Assembly (NCBI GenBank): GCA_002179805.1
Contig: NAVB01000738.1
Location: forward strand, 1 to 55,525
Direction: 5' to 3'
DNA length: 55,525 nt
DNA from: Acanthamoeba lenticulata
Taxonomy: Eukaryota > Discosea > Longamoebia > Acanthamoebidae
The notes under the pieces: model-generated
Databases searched by the model: none
Told to the model about the DNA's origin: nothing
What the model saw: only the letters and a program-made list of their open reading frames with translations
Program-made: the position numbers and the translations under genes
Shown here: positions 43,738 to 52,740 of the stretch, piece by piece
How positions within the stretch are numbered: position 1 is the first letter of the stretch
How the letters are laid out: each line of letters starts with the position of its first letter

Positions 43738-45438
43738 ATGACGTCCTCTGGGGATGAAAAAGCAATTGTGGGGGAGACCTTGTGCGCAGAATGTGGAGAG
43801 GCACCGGCGTCGTTGTTCTGTTCCACCTGCGACGTTCTCTTGTGCGCCTCGTGTGACGCATCTTTACACGCCTCGCGAGTACTGAGCAAGCACGAGCGCG
43901 TGCCTGCCACCAACGCACCGGCAAGCGCGCACGCCCCGCTATGTGTTCACCACGGCAGCGAACGGGCGAAACTGTGGTGCAAGCTGGACGCCACCCCCGT
44001 GTGCGCCCTGTGCCTCGTCGACGGTGGGCTTCACAAGAACCACGATGCCATCCCGCTGGCCGAAGCAGAGGCCAGCGAGCGCAACGCCGCGCAAGAGAAA
44101 CTGGCTCGGGTGGAGGAGGCGTTGGCGGGCCTGGCGGCTGCGGCGGAGGCCGAGCGGGAAAAGGCCGAGGCGGAGCAACGCATCGGGCACGACGCGCGGA
44201 TGGCCATGAGACAGCATTTGAACAGGTTGATGGGAGCGTTGACCGAGCGGCAGCGCGCGCTGGAGGAGGAGATCGATGCGTGGGCGAGAGCGCGTGAGAC
44301 CGAGACAGCTGAGAGAGAGGCTCAGCTGGAAGCGGTCAGGAACCAGCTCGAGGCGTTGAAACGCGCGTTGGAACGGCACTTGCAAGCTCCTCTCCCCGTT
44401 GTACGCGAGGTTGAGGAGGACGAGCGAGAGAACTCTCCTAAAGTAATCGAGGAGACGATCTCGGAGGTGGCAGAAGCGGCCATTGAGGCAGCAGAGAACA
44501 GCCAGCGGAGGAGCACCAGAAGCATGTCTTTTGAAGTTGGCGGAGATGACGTTGCGCAAGTCATCCTGCGGGTCTCGGGCGCTCTCTCCTTGGCCACGAC
44601 GTTGCCAGCTGCCTTTGGCTCATCGATCCAGTTCAATCGCCCACAGAGCGTGGCGGTGGACGCTTCGTCCGGCCGCATCATCGTGGCCGACACCAACAAC
44701 GACCGCGTCCAGGTGTGGCACGCCGACGGCACGTTCGTGCGCAATTTGGGGTCTTTAGGCCAGTTCAAGCGCCCGCACGGCGTGGCAGTGGACGCGCGAT
44801 CGAACCGCATCGTCGTGGCCGACACCTCCAATCACCAGGTGAAGGTGTGGAGTGCAAATGGCACTTTCGTGAAAGCCTGCGGCGTCTGCGGCGCAGGGCC
44901 CGGCCAGTTCAACCGTCCGCAAGGCGTGGCCGTTGACCCGCGGTCGGGCGACATCGTTGTGGCCGACACCAACAACGACCGCGTGCAGGTTCTTCGCTCC
45001 GACGGCACCTTCGTGCGCGCCTTTGGCGCTCAAGGTGCCGGGCCGGGCCAGTTCAATCGCCCACAGAGCGTTGCGGTGGACGAACGATCGGGCCACATCA
45101 TCGTTGCCGACACCTTCAACAATCGCGTACAGGTGTGGGAATATGACGGCACGTTCGTGCGCGAGTTCGGTTCTCAGGGCGCCGGTTTGGGTCAGTTCAA
45201 TCACCCAGAGGGCGTGGCGGTGGACGCAGCGTCGGGCCGCATCATCGTGGTCGACACCAACAACAATCGGGTGCAGGTGTGGAGAACGGATGGCACGTTT
45301 GTCAGCCAGTTCGGCAGCCAAGGGACAGGCAGTAGTCACTTCTTCCGCCCAGGCGGCGTGGCAGTGGACGCACAAGCGGGCTACATCGTCATCGCCGACG
45401 TGCAGAACCACAGGGTGCAGTTTGCCAAGTGGCAATAA
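43738..45438 (+). CDS. B-box/coiled-coil/NHL-repeat protein (TRIM-NHL-like without RING)
   Basis: Intronless. Start chosen at 43738 (MTSSGDEKAIVG); an in-frame ATG at 43684 is possible. B-box 1: LCAECGEAPASLFCSTCDVL, LCASCDASLHASRVLSKHER. B-box 2: LCVHHGSERAKLWCKLDATP, VCALCLVDGGLHKNHDAIPL. Residues about 115-240 form a long coiled coil (AEAEREKAEAEQRIG, ALTERQRALEEEIDAWARAR). Six NHL repeats follow from about residue 300, each FNRPxxVAVDxxSGxIIVAD then TNNDRVQVW and DGTFVRxFG, a beta-propeller. The protein ends HRVQFAKWQ. TRIM-NHL proteins normally begin with a RING finger; none is encoded here or just upstream, so E3 activity of its own is unlikely. It may bind RNA or protein via the propeller and pair with a RING partner. 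The gene at 48580-50978 is an inverted, RING-bearing paralogue with closely similar B-boxes. Confidence 0.9.
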   Translation: MTSSGDEKAIVGETLCAECGEAPASLFCSTCDVLLCASCDASLHASRVLSKHERVPATNAPASAHAPLCVHHGSERAKLWCKLDATPVCALCLVDGGLHKNHDAIPLAEAEASERNAAQEKLARVEEALAGLAAAAEAEREKAEAEQRIGHDARMAMRQHLNRLMGALTERQRALEEEIDAWARARETETAEREAQLEAVRNQLEALKRALERHLQAPLPVVREVEEDERENSPKVIEETISEVAEAAIEAAENSQRRSTRSMSFEVGGDDVAQVILRVSGALSLATTLPAAFGSSIQFNRPQSVAVDASSGRIIVADTNNDRVQVWHADGTFVRNLGSLGQFKRPHGVAVDARSNRIVVADTSNHQVKVWSANGTFVKACGVCGAGPGQFNRPQGVAVDPRSGDIVVADTNNDRVQVLRSDGTFVRAFGAQGAGPGQFNRPQSVAVDERSGHIIVADTFNNRVQVWEYDGTFVREFGSQGAGLGQFNHPEGVAVDAASGRIIVVDTNNNRVQVWRTDGTFVSQFGSQGTGSSHFFRPGGVAVDAQAGYIVIADVQNHRVQFAKWQ

Positions 45439-45540
45439 AAAAACTTTGTTTTCTTTTCCAGTAAGCGCAAAAGTGAACTGAAGCTTACACTCCAGTTTCA
45501 AGATCTCAGTTTTCAGACAGCCCGAAGAAGATCGCCTTCG

Positions 45541-47048
45541 ATGTTACACCACAGCTTCTCCCAGCCCACCGTCATCGCTGACTTGGGCAGCCAAGCCACC
45601 TTTGGGGAGCTTTTCTCTGCGCTTTCGCAGCTTGAGGCCACGGTCAACCAGGTATTATCTGCTTACGCCTCCACCCTCTTGGACTGAGTCCCTCATGGCC
45701 AAGAGAGCCACGTGCCACAGGTTTTGTCCAAGATCAGCGGCCGCGTAGAGGAGGAACTCGTCAAGGTGAATGCCGTTGGCCAACGTCTCGACCACTGCCG
45801 CCACCGCCTGCATGACCTGGGCCAGCGCACCGACCACGCCACCGTTGTTGTGTAGGCCACCCGTCCCCACAACAAGCCCCGCCACCCACGCGTAAACCTC
45901 ACACAGAAGTGCTTTGGCCTTTCCACTTCAGGTCTCCGAGTCGCTACCCGGCACCAGCGCGGCTGCCCGACCCGCCTGTCCTCTTCAGCCGCAGCGCAGA
46001 CAACAGTCGTGGTGGTTCCTCCGTTCTGCTGGCGAGGGTCAAGGGTGAAGAAGAGCCTCGGGCCCTCCATTGGCCCCTCGCCATTGTCCCTGAAGCGATC
46101 GAGCCCATCTCGCCAGACGACGAGGTCAGCCTCCGGTTCTCGTCCGCCTCTGCTCCTCGTCCGGACCACGATGATGCTCTGTGGCGGCGTGACTTTGCCA
46201 AGAGGGCGCGCGGCCTGAACTCGGTTAGCGAGCTGGTGGTCTTCAGCCCTGCTAGCCATCGCCGCGTTGCCGACGCCAATTGGCCCCGCCTCGGCGCAGC
46301 TGCGCCTCCTCAGCAGCAGCACATGGGCCCCGCGCCTCCGACCATTTCTGGTCTGCAGACGCCAGCTCTGGTGGAGATGGTAGATGATCTGCGCCACCGC
46401 CCCGTCATGGCGCCCGTCAGCCTGCGGGTCCCGCGTAACCTCCCTGGCCTCGCCGGCGTCGCCCGTTTGGCTTTGTTGGGCTTGGGCGGTGATGAACAAG
46501 TCGACGATGGAGACGACGAGTTGCCGCTGCCCGAGTTTGTCGACGCCCAGCGTTGGTTTCCTTCCGAGGTCGTGAGAAGCCAAGCGGCGGCGGAGCTGCC
46601 CGTCGTGGCTCTGAAGCCCGAGCAGCCCGAGGTGGGGCCACTGCTGATGCCAGATGTTCCAGACCTGCAAGATGATCGTCAATACGTTGATGGCGCGATG
46701 CAGGTCGAGCTGCACGTTGAAACGCTTCCTTTGCCCGAACTTCCTTTGCCTGCGCCCGAGCCCGAGCCCAAGCCTGAGCGTCAGCTCACGCTCATCCCCA
46801 TCCCGCCGCCGAGACCTGTGCCCGAGCCTAAGCCAAAGGACAGCCGCCACGTGATGAACAGGCCCAAGCCCGACAGGCCGGTTCAAGCCGAGCGAGTGGA
46901 GGCGCGCCCAGACGAAGACGACAGGTCCATGACGGAGATCCTGCTCGACGAGTTCAACAAGCGCTTCGCCCAGGCCAACGGCGGTGGCGAGGACACCTCC
47001 GACAGCGAGTGGGAGGACAATGACGATGATGACGTCAAGGACAAGTGA
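45541..47048 (+). CDS. WASHC1: WASH complex subunit 1 (Arp2/3 activator)
   Basis: Three exons, about 460 residues. Exon 1 (ATG 45541) ends ELFSALSQLEATVNQ. Exon 2 (about 45721) reads VLSKISGRVEEELVKVNAVG then QRLDHCRHRLHDLGQRTDHA. Exon 3 opens VLWPFHFRSPSRYPAPARLP. Together these match the WASH homology domain (IxxLxxLxxxSxxIFxRI...IGxK...VFSSxKYPAPxRL). A later LPLPEF and VGPLLMPDVPDLQDDRQYV correspond to the WASH PDLPGIADDIxY region. Then comes a PEPEPKPE/PPPRPVP proline-rich segment. The C-terminus MTEILLDEFNKRFAQANGG with DSEWEDNDDDDVKDK resembles the central and acidic parts that bind Arp2/3 (conserved Trp in EWED). A WH2 actin-binding motif normally precedes the central region; I cannot find one. 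WASH nucleates branched actin on endosomes. Confidence 0.88.
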
Positions 47049-47215
47049 CCGACGTGGCGCCACACGCGGAGCAAGCTGAAGTCGTTTATGAAATGACTTG
47101 GCAAACGTTTGTGCAAAACAAAAAGAGGCAAGGAGCCGTTTACCGTTCACGTAATTGATTCGTTACATTGATTGTTGCCAAGGCGCCAGTTCATTCTAGC
47201 CACAAGAAGACAGAG

Positions 47216-48684
47216 ATGCTGGAGCTAGTGGTGCTGGTGGTGGTGATCTGGATAGTGTACATGGCCTTTATGGCGGCCTTGGGCAAGGGAAGGCAGCAGA
47301 CCACCTCTGCCGGCCACGCGGGCAGCTCCTCGGGAGGCTTTCAGACCTTCGTGGACAAGTACGAGACCATCGAAGAGGTGCAGGAGATGCTGCGCCGAGC
47401 TGGTCTCGAGAGCTCCAACCTCTTGTTGGGAATTGATTACACTAAATCGAATGAATACAATGGCCGGTACGCAGAGCAACCCTTAGCTACAATCAATGAA
47501 TTGACATTCATGCGACCAGACGCACGTTCGGGGGCAAGTCGCTCCACGACCTGACGGGCCAGCGGGGGGCCAACCCTTACGAACGGGCCATCCAGATCCT
47601 TGGCCGCACGCTCGAACCCTTTGACGACGACCACCTCATCCCCGCCTTTGGCTTTGGGGACATCACCACCAAGGACGTGTACGCCACCCTGCCCAGTCCC
47701 AGTCTTGTCCCGCCCTGTGTGGCTTTGGCCAACCATGCTTGGCACCACATGCACCCTTACAGGGGCGTGTTCCCGTTCTACCCCGACGGGCGGCCGTGCC
47801 GCGGGCTCGAGGAGGCCCTCATGCGCTACCGCGAGATCACGCCCGCGGTCCAGCTCAGCGGCCCGACCTCCTTGTACGATCTTTCTCAGGCCTGGGCTGA
47901 CGCCCGGCTGGAGCGGTGGCTGACCAAACGTTGATTCCCCAGCGCGCCGGTGATCTACGAGGCCATCCGGATCGTGCGCGAGACGCGATCGTACCACATC
48001 CTCATCATCATCGCCGATGGCCAGGTGCCCGCCTTCTTCTTCGTCCGTGCTCATGAGCATGAACATGAGTTCTCAACACACCATATGAACAACGTACGTT
48101 GCCCAGGTCACCAGCGAGAGGGAGACGGTGAACGCGATCGTGGAGGCGTCCAACTACCCGCTCTCCATCCTCGTGGTCGGCGTCGGCGACGGCCCCTGGG
48201 AGATGATGGAGGAATTCGTACGCCCTCCTCTGCGCCCGGCATCTTGCCCGCTCATCACCTCCAGCAGCAACATCCTCATCATCATCATCATCGCCCACTG
48301 ACTTAATCATCTCACGATCATGCCGTTCATGCACGCGCTCGCAGGACGACGGTCTGCCGGCCCGCAAGTTTGACAACGTGCGTCCGCCTTTTCCTTGCCC
48401 TCCACCCTCGTGCGATTGTCTGACGCCCAACCAACCAACCAACAAACAAACAACAACAAAACAGTTCCAGTTCGTGGAGTGCAACAAGGCCATGCAAGGC
48501 CGCCACCCCGAGGTACCAGGCCCCGAGAAGCCATGAACACCTGTCGTGTGTGTGTGCGGCTATGTGTGCGCGCTTGGACTCAACGCCTGGCGTGTGTTGG
48601 TGCGCGCAGACGAGCTTCGCGCTGGCGGCGCTCCAGGAGATCCCCGAGCAGTACCTGGCCATCCGCAAGCTCGGCCTCTTGTAA
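47216..48684 (+). CDS. Membrane-anchored copine/RGLG-type VWA domain protein
   Basis: Start at 47216. Residues 1-23 form a membrane anchor ([20 protein letters not shown]). The VWA domain reads [17 protein letters not shown] (MIDAS DxTxS), then after GTACGC-type introns [121 protein letters not shown] and [14 protein letters not shown], ending [20 protein letters not shown] with GLL (stop 48682-48684). This is the copine/RGLG VWA domain, very close in pattern to plant RGLG E3 ligases ([26 protein letters not shown], ALxEIPxQY). RGLG proteins end in a RING; none follows here, and copines begin with C2 domains, absent here. The protein should be a membrane-tethered Mg/Ca-dependent binding module. 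Confidence 0.88.
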
Positions 48685-50978
48685 AACTCCCACACCAACC
48701 CCCAACCTCCACCCAGGATCTTCTTTCCTATTCGACACCTTCTTCTTCCTCCTTCTCCTTTTCTTCTTCCTGTACGCGGAGATGACAAGAACGATTATGA
48801 ACAAGAAGAAGAGCGGCGTTTCTTGGACGATGCTCCACTGGTGCACGCAGTCGGTATCAAGAACAAACACGTGACCCGTCCGTTCGTCCACGGCCACGCC
48901 CACGGGTCTGATGAGCTCGCCCGGCACGGCGGCCACATGAAGGAAGGAGAAACGAGTCGAGGGAAAGCCAAAGGAACCAAGGAAGGACTCGCCGGTAGCA
49001 CTCCACTCTTGCACGCGCTGGTTGCCCTGGTCGACAACGAGGATGTGGCCTGTGCGACTCTCCACCGCTACACCCGTTGGGTGCTTGAACTGGCCCGGCC
49101 CGGTGCCCTCGTCGCCAAAACAGCGAACGAACGTGCCGTCGGTATTCCACACCTGCACCCGGTGGTTGTAGGCGTCGGTGACGATGATGTGGTCCGATGC
49201 CACCGCCACGCCGCACTGGTGATTGAACTGGCCGGGCTCGGTGCCTGCGCCACCCAAGGTCCGCTCCACTCGGCCATCTTCGGGGCAAAGCACCTGCACC
49301 CGGTTATTCGGGCTGTCTGCAAACACGATGTGGCCCGATCGTGCGTCCACCGCCACACCTGTTGAAGTGGCACATGGGCTAGGTCCCAAGCGGCCGAAAG
49401 CGAAGCCCGCGAAGAAGACGGGAGGGGAAAAAGCGCGCACGAGAGCGCCATCAGTGTCGCGCCGCAATTCCACTCGGGAGTGGTACTTGTCGTAGATGAC
49501 GACCTCGCCCGAGCGCTCATTCACCGCCACTCCAGACGGACGGCTCTCTGGCGAAGATAGCGCCCAGTTGCGGACGAACTCGCCATCAGTTGTCCACACT
49601 TGCACCCGATGGTTTTCGGTGTCGGAGACGTAGACGTGACCGGCATGCACCGCCACGCCACATGGGCCTTTGAAGTGGCCGAAGACGCGAAGCGGCTTCT
49701 TCACATGCATCTCTTTGTCGCGCACGAGCACGCCAGCTGTAGTCGCGATGGCCTCTTTCAGCGGATCTTGCTCTTTCTCCTTCTTCCCAGGCGCGGTCGA
49801 GAAGAACTTGATCCTCATTGCAGTCCGCCTTACCACCTTGCCTGCCGCATCCCTGGCGGCCTGCAAGCTTGCCGCCTGCTCCTCCTCCTCCTCCTTCTCC
49901 TCCTTCTTGCTCTTGGCCCCAGCTGCCGCTTGAAGGCCTTGCGTGGTGTTTGCGTTGATGAGGAGGAGCCTGGGCAGACGCAGACTCTGCTGCAGTGCGC
50001 GTCCAGAAGCCTCGAGCCTCGCCCTCACTGCCTCCAGCTGAGCCTCGTGGGATGCCGTTTCTTCCGCCCGCTCGGCCTTCCACTGGGCGAGCTCCTCCCC
50101 CAACGCCCGCTCGCGCTCGGCCAACGCGGCCAGCACGCGTTCGCGCACGCGTTGGATGTGCTCTTTCATCGCGGTGCGCGCCTCGAGCTCGCTCGCCTGC
50201 TCGCCCTGTGCCTTGGCACGCTCGGTCTCGGCTGAGGCCTCGACAGAGGCCAGTGTGGTCTCGATCTCCACCAAGCGCGCCTGAATGGCATCGCGAGCGC
50301 GCTTCTCGGCCTCGTCCAGCGAAATCGCATCGTGCCTTTTGTGCGGACCGGCAATTAGGCACATGGTGCACACAGGCGTGGCATCGGACTCACACCAGAA
50401 CTTGGCCCGCTTGCCGGTGTGGTGCGCGCACGATGGCATTCGCGCGCTGGCGGGCGCGCGCGAAGAGGACGGCACGCGCACGTGGCTCCGGAAGCGGTGC
50501 AAGGCGTGAACGGCCGCATCACACGAGTCGCACAAGAGCATGTCGTCGCAGTCAGAACAGAACTGCGTGGCTTGGCTCCGCAGTCTCCACACAAAGGTGA
50601 CTTTGGTCCATCCGTCTGGCCCTCGCCCGTCCGGCAGGCCCTCGATGTCGAAGAAGAAACAGCAAGGAGGTCAAGAAGGGCGAAGTTGCGCGGCAACTCG
50701 TTGACATTGCCTCCCGAGGTAAGTGCGCGACAGCGTGGGCACCGCAAACTGCCCTTGTCGTTGACGTCGTTGTTGCCAGCGTCAGGCTTTTTCAGCACTA
50801 CGGCCCCTTTTTCGTCTGTTGTTGTGGTCGTTGAGTCTGCGCGGCGGGCGGAAAGTGCCGCGAGGCAGGCGGTGCAAAAGGAGTGGCCACATCGAAGCAG
50901 GCGCGGCACGCGATCGGTCGGTGTAGCCGCGAAGGCCTGCAAGCACACGTCGCACACCAGGGTGTCCTCCTCTTGCAT
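48580..50978 (-). CDS. RING/B-box/coiled-coil/NHL (TRIM-NHL) protein with a one-base frame break
   Basis: Start at 50978 (MQEEDTLVCDVCLQAF). RING: VCDVCLQAF...RLLRCGHSFCTACLAAL...RCPRCRAL, with a Ser/Thr/Lys insertion before the last pair. B-box 1 begins LCGDCGAKP, but its second half, ATQFCSDCDDMLLCDSCDAA, is one frame over; the break is near 50569-50577. B-box 2: SCAHHTGKRAKFWCESDATP, VCTMCLIAGPHKRHDAISLD. Then a coiled coil (about 120 residues) and five or six NHL repeats (GVAVHAGHVYVSDTENHRVQ, FNHQCGVAVASDHIIVTDAY, FKHPTGVAVESRTGHILVVD). The last propeller blade ends CVHQWSIVQ. The open frame then runs on through LFFLFIIVLVISAY and a Lys/Arg tail to a stop at 48580, antisense to the end of the VWA gene, so the true C-terminus is uncertain. 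RING plus NHL suggests a ubiquitin ligase. It is an inverted paralogue of the gene at 43738. Confidence 0.85.
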
Positions 50979-51090
50979 CTGTTGCTCGCTGCTGCACGGT
51001 TTTTTGCGCAGAAAGGCCTTAATTCATAGGTTTTTATTGTCCCTGGCTGCCTGGTGATAATTGGCCGGGGAATATTGCCGGTATTTTTGG

Positions 51091-51615
51091 TTACTTGACG
51101 GTGGCCTTGGCACGGATCTTGTCCTGGACGGTGGCGAGGTCAAGCCCGCTGGCGCTGGAGGCCTCGACCTGGACCGGCGTGCCGGCCCACTGCTCGACGA
51201 GCCGCTTGACGCCGGGCGCGAACATGGAGGCCACCATGCGCTGCTTGACCGTGGGCCCATGCGAGGGCGTCCACAGGATGAAGACCATCCTCGTGCGCGT
51301 TACGCCGTCCGAGTGAGCTGTCCAGGGCACTTGAGCCACCACCATGCGGCACTGGTCTTGCGGCAGACTCGACACGAGCGCGCCCCACGTCGGGCACGAC
51401 GTTGATGATGAAGCAGATGAAGAGGAGGATGACGATGTGTCGAGGGTGACGGTGGCCTCTTGGCCCTCTGCAAACTTGAGCACGCAGTAGGGGGTCGGGC
51501 AGGTTGTGGCCTCCAGGGGGACATCAGCGCACTCTTGGCGGCGTGAGATGGCGAGGATGGCTGGGCGTACATCATCAGTGAGGCGCACAGCTCCAGAACC
51601 AGACATGATCGACAT
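51091..51615 (-). CDS. ADF/cofilin family protein
   Basis: Single frame of about 174 codons, start at 51615 (MSIMSGSGAVRLTDDV) or at the second Met, MSGSG. The ADF homology domain includes VLKFAEGQEATVTLDTSS, ALVSSLPQDQCRMVVAQVPW, RTRMVFILWTPSHGPTVKQR and MVASMFAPGVKRLVEQWAGT. These match cofilin motifs (LPxxDCRYAVYDF, KxxFIxWxPDxAPxxxKMxYxSSKxxLKR). It ends LATVQDKIRAKATVK. A poly-Ser insertion separates the second and third strands. Standard cofilins run 138-165 residues; the insertion and N-terminal extension account for the extra length. It should bind actin and promote filament severing, but it is more divergent than typical amoeba actophorin. No intron is seen, unlike most neighbours. 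Confidence 0.85.
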   Translation of the reverse strand: MSIMSGSGAVRLTDDVRPAILAISRRQECADVPLEATTCPTPYCVLKFAEGQEATVTLDTSSSSSSSASSSTSCPTWGALVSSLPQDQCRMVVAQVPWTAHSDGVTRTRMVFILWTPSHGPTVKQRMVASMFAPGVKRLVEQWAGTPVQVEASSASGLDLATVQDKIRAKATVK

Positions 51616-52130
51616 GATTGTAGTGCGAGTGCTGCTTGTCTGTGGTGTGAAGGGCTTGTTGTTGTTTGTGAACAGCTGACCCTTTGCCTGGATAACAAAA
51701 GGACTGACTCTTCAAGGAAGCCTTCCTTTGTTCTACGGTGGCGGTCAGGAAGAGCCGTTCAAGGAAAGCAAAAACCAGTAATTGGTAATTTTTATTTTTT
51801 TATTTTTTTTTCCTTCGTTTGTCCGAAGCTGCCGCCATTCATCCACTTCATCATCCAAGCCTCCAACACTTGTGTTCTTGTGCATGATGTGCCAACTGAG
51901 CAAAAAGAGAAGAGCGACAGCGGAGGATGCGAGTTGGCGAACGTATAGCAGGTACACGAAGTAGCATCATTCCTATGCGTTCTTCTCTACTCCTGGCTGG
52001 CGGTGGTGGCCTCCTTGCCGATCAGCCTCTTCACTCAGCTCCGGATTGTGGGTACGCCTCGGAAAGAATAAGACAGAACAGCCCATTTTGAAAAGCAAAG
52101 GAAAACTTTTGAGAAAAACATTCCACAAAG
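51616..52130. other. Divergent spacer, cofilin-like / LSM7
   Basis: 515 bp. Contains a T-rich block (about 51789-51815). A minus-strand frame at 51745-51957 (MYLLYVRQLASSAVALLFLL, then a hydrophilic tail, 70 codons) and a plus-strand hydrophobic frame near 51975-52050 are both possible small membrane proteins. Neither has a family match, and they overlap, so no gene is called. The spacer should hold both promoters. Confidence 0.35.
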
Positions 52131-52634
52131 ATGGCCTCCAAGGTACGGCCACATTTGGCCTTTACATGATGGAAGGAGAAACTCACTCGGTTGATTTAGG
52201 GAAAGACTGTTCTCGATCTCGATAGGTACCTGGGCCAAATGATCACCGTCAAGTTCGCCGGCGGGCGGGAGGGTACGTAACAGGCCTGAAACATCACACA
52301 CGATGTTGTTACCAAAGATATGCTCAAACTGTGTGATGCTCACACAGTGACGGGCCTGCTTAAGGGCTACGACACGCTGGTCAATCTCGTGCTCGATGAG
52401 ACGAAGGAATTTTTGCGAGGTAAGCCTGCGAGCTAGCGATTGTGCTCCAATTCTAATCTTACACGTGTTTTCGATGATACAGACCCGACAGATCCGTACA
52501 AGCCGTCGGTGCGCACGCGAACGCTCGGCCTTACCGTGTGCAAGGGCAGCTCAGTCATGCTCATTTGCCCTGTGGACGGCACCGAGGAGATCTTGAACGG
52601 CAACCCGTTCCTCAAGCCCGAGGAGGAGATCTAA
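52131..52634 (+). CDS. LSM7: LSM7, U6 snRNA-associated Sm-like protein
   Basis: Four exons, about 102 residues (human LSM7 is 103). Exon 1 is MASK, ending in a GTACGG donor. Exon 2 reads GKTVLDLDRYLGQMITVKFA and GGREV; exon 3 TGLLKGYDTLVNLVLDETKE then FLR; exon 4 (about 52482) DPTDPYKPSVRTRTLGLTVC, KGSSVMLICPVDGTEEILNG and ends KPEEEI (stop 52632-52634). The Sm1 motif (LDLxRYxGxxxxVKFxGGREVxGxLKGYDxLxNLVLDE) and Sm2 motif (RxLGLxVxRGxxVxLI) are complete and characteristic of LSM7. It is a member of the LSM1-7 ring for cytoplasmic mRNA decay and of LSM2-8 on U6 snRNA. Confidence 0.96.
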
Positions 52635-52740
52635 GAGATCATATCAATACACAACAGCCTCAGAGGCCAGGCTTCCTTCTTCTCTTTCTCTTTCCTCTCA
52701 CCCTTGTTGTACAAGCTTCACTGGTCGTGGTCGTGTTCAA

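Noticed and set aside
45693..47150. 485-codon minus-strand open frame opposite WASH1
   Set aside because: Shadow frame; the plus strand gives the WASH homology domain and an acidic tail.
48250..48300. CATCATCATCATC simple repeat
   Set aside because: Short trinucleotide run in an intron of the VWA gene. Similar GAT/ATG runs occur at 16354-16375 and 41150-41190. Ordinary microsatellites.
51745..51957. 70-codon minus-strand frame with a hydrophobic start, possible small membrane protein
   Set aside because: Overlaps an equally plausible plus-strand hydrophobic frame, no family match, and its tail runs through an A/T homopolymer. Not enough support.
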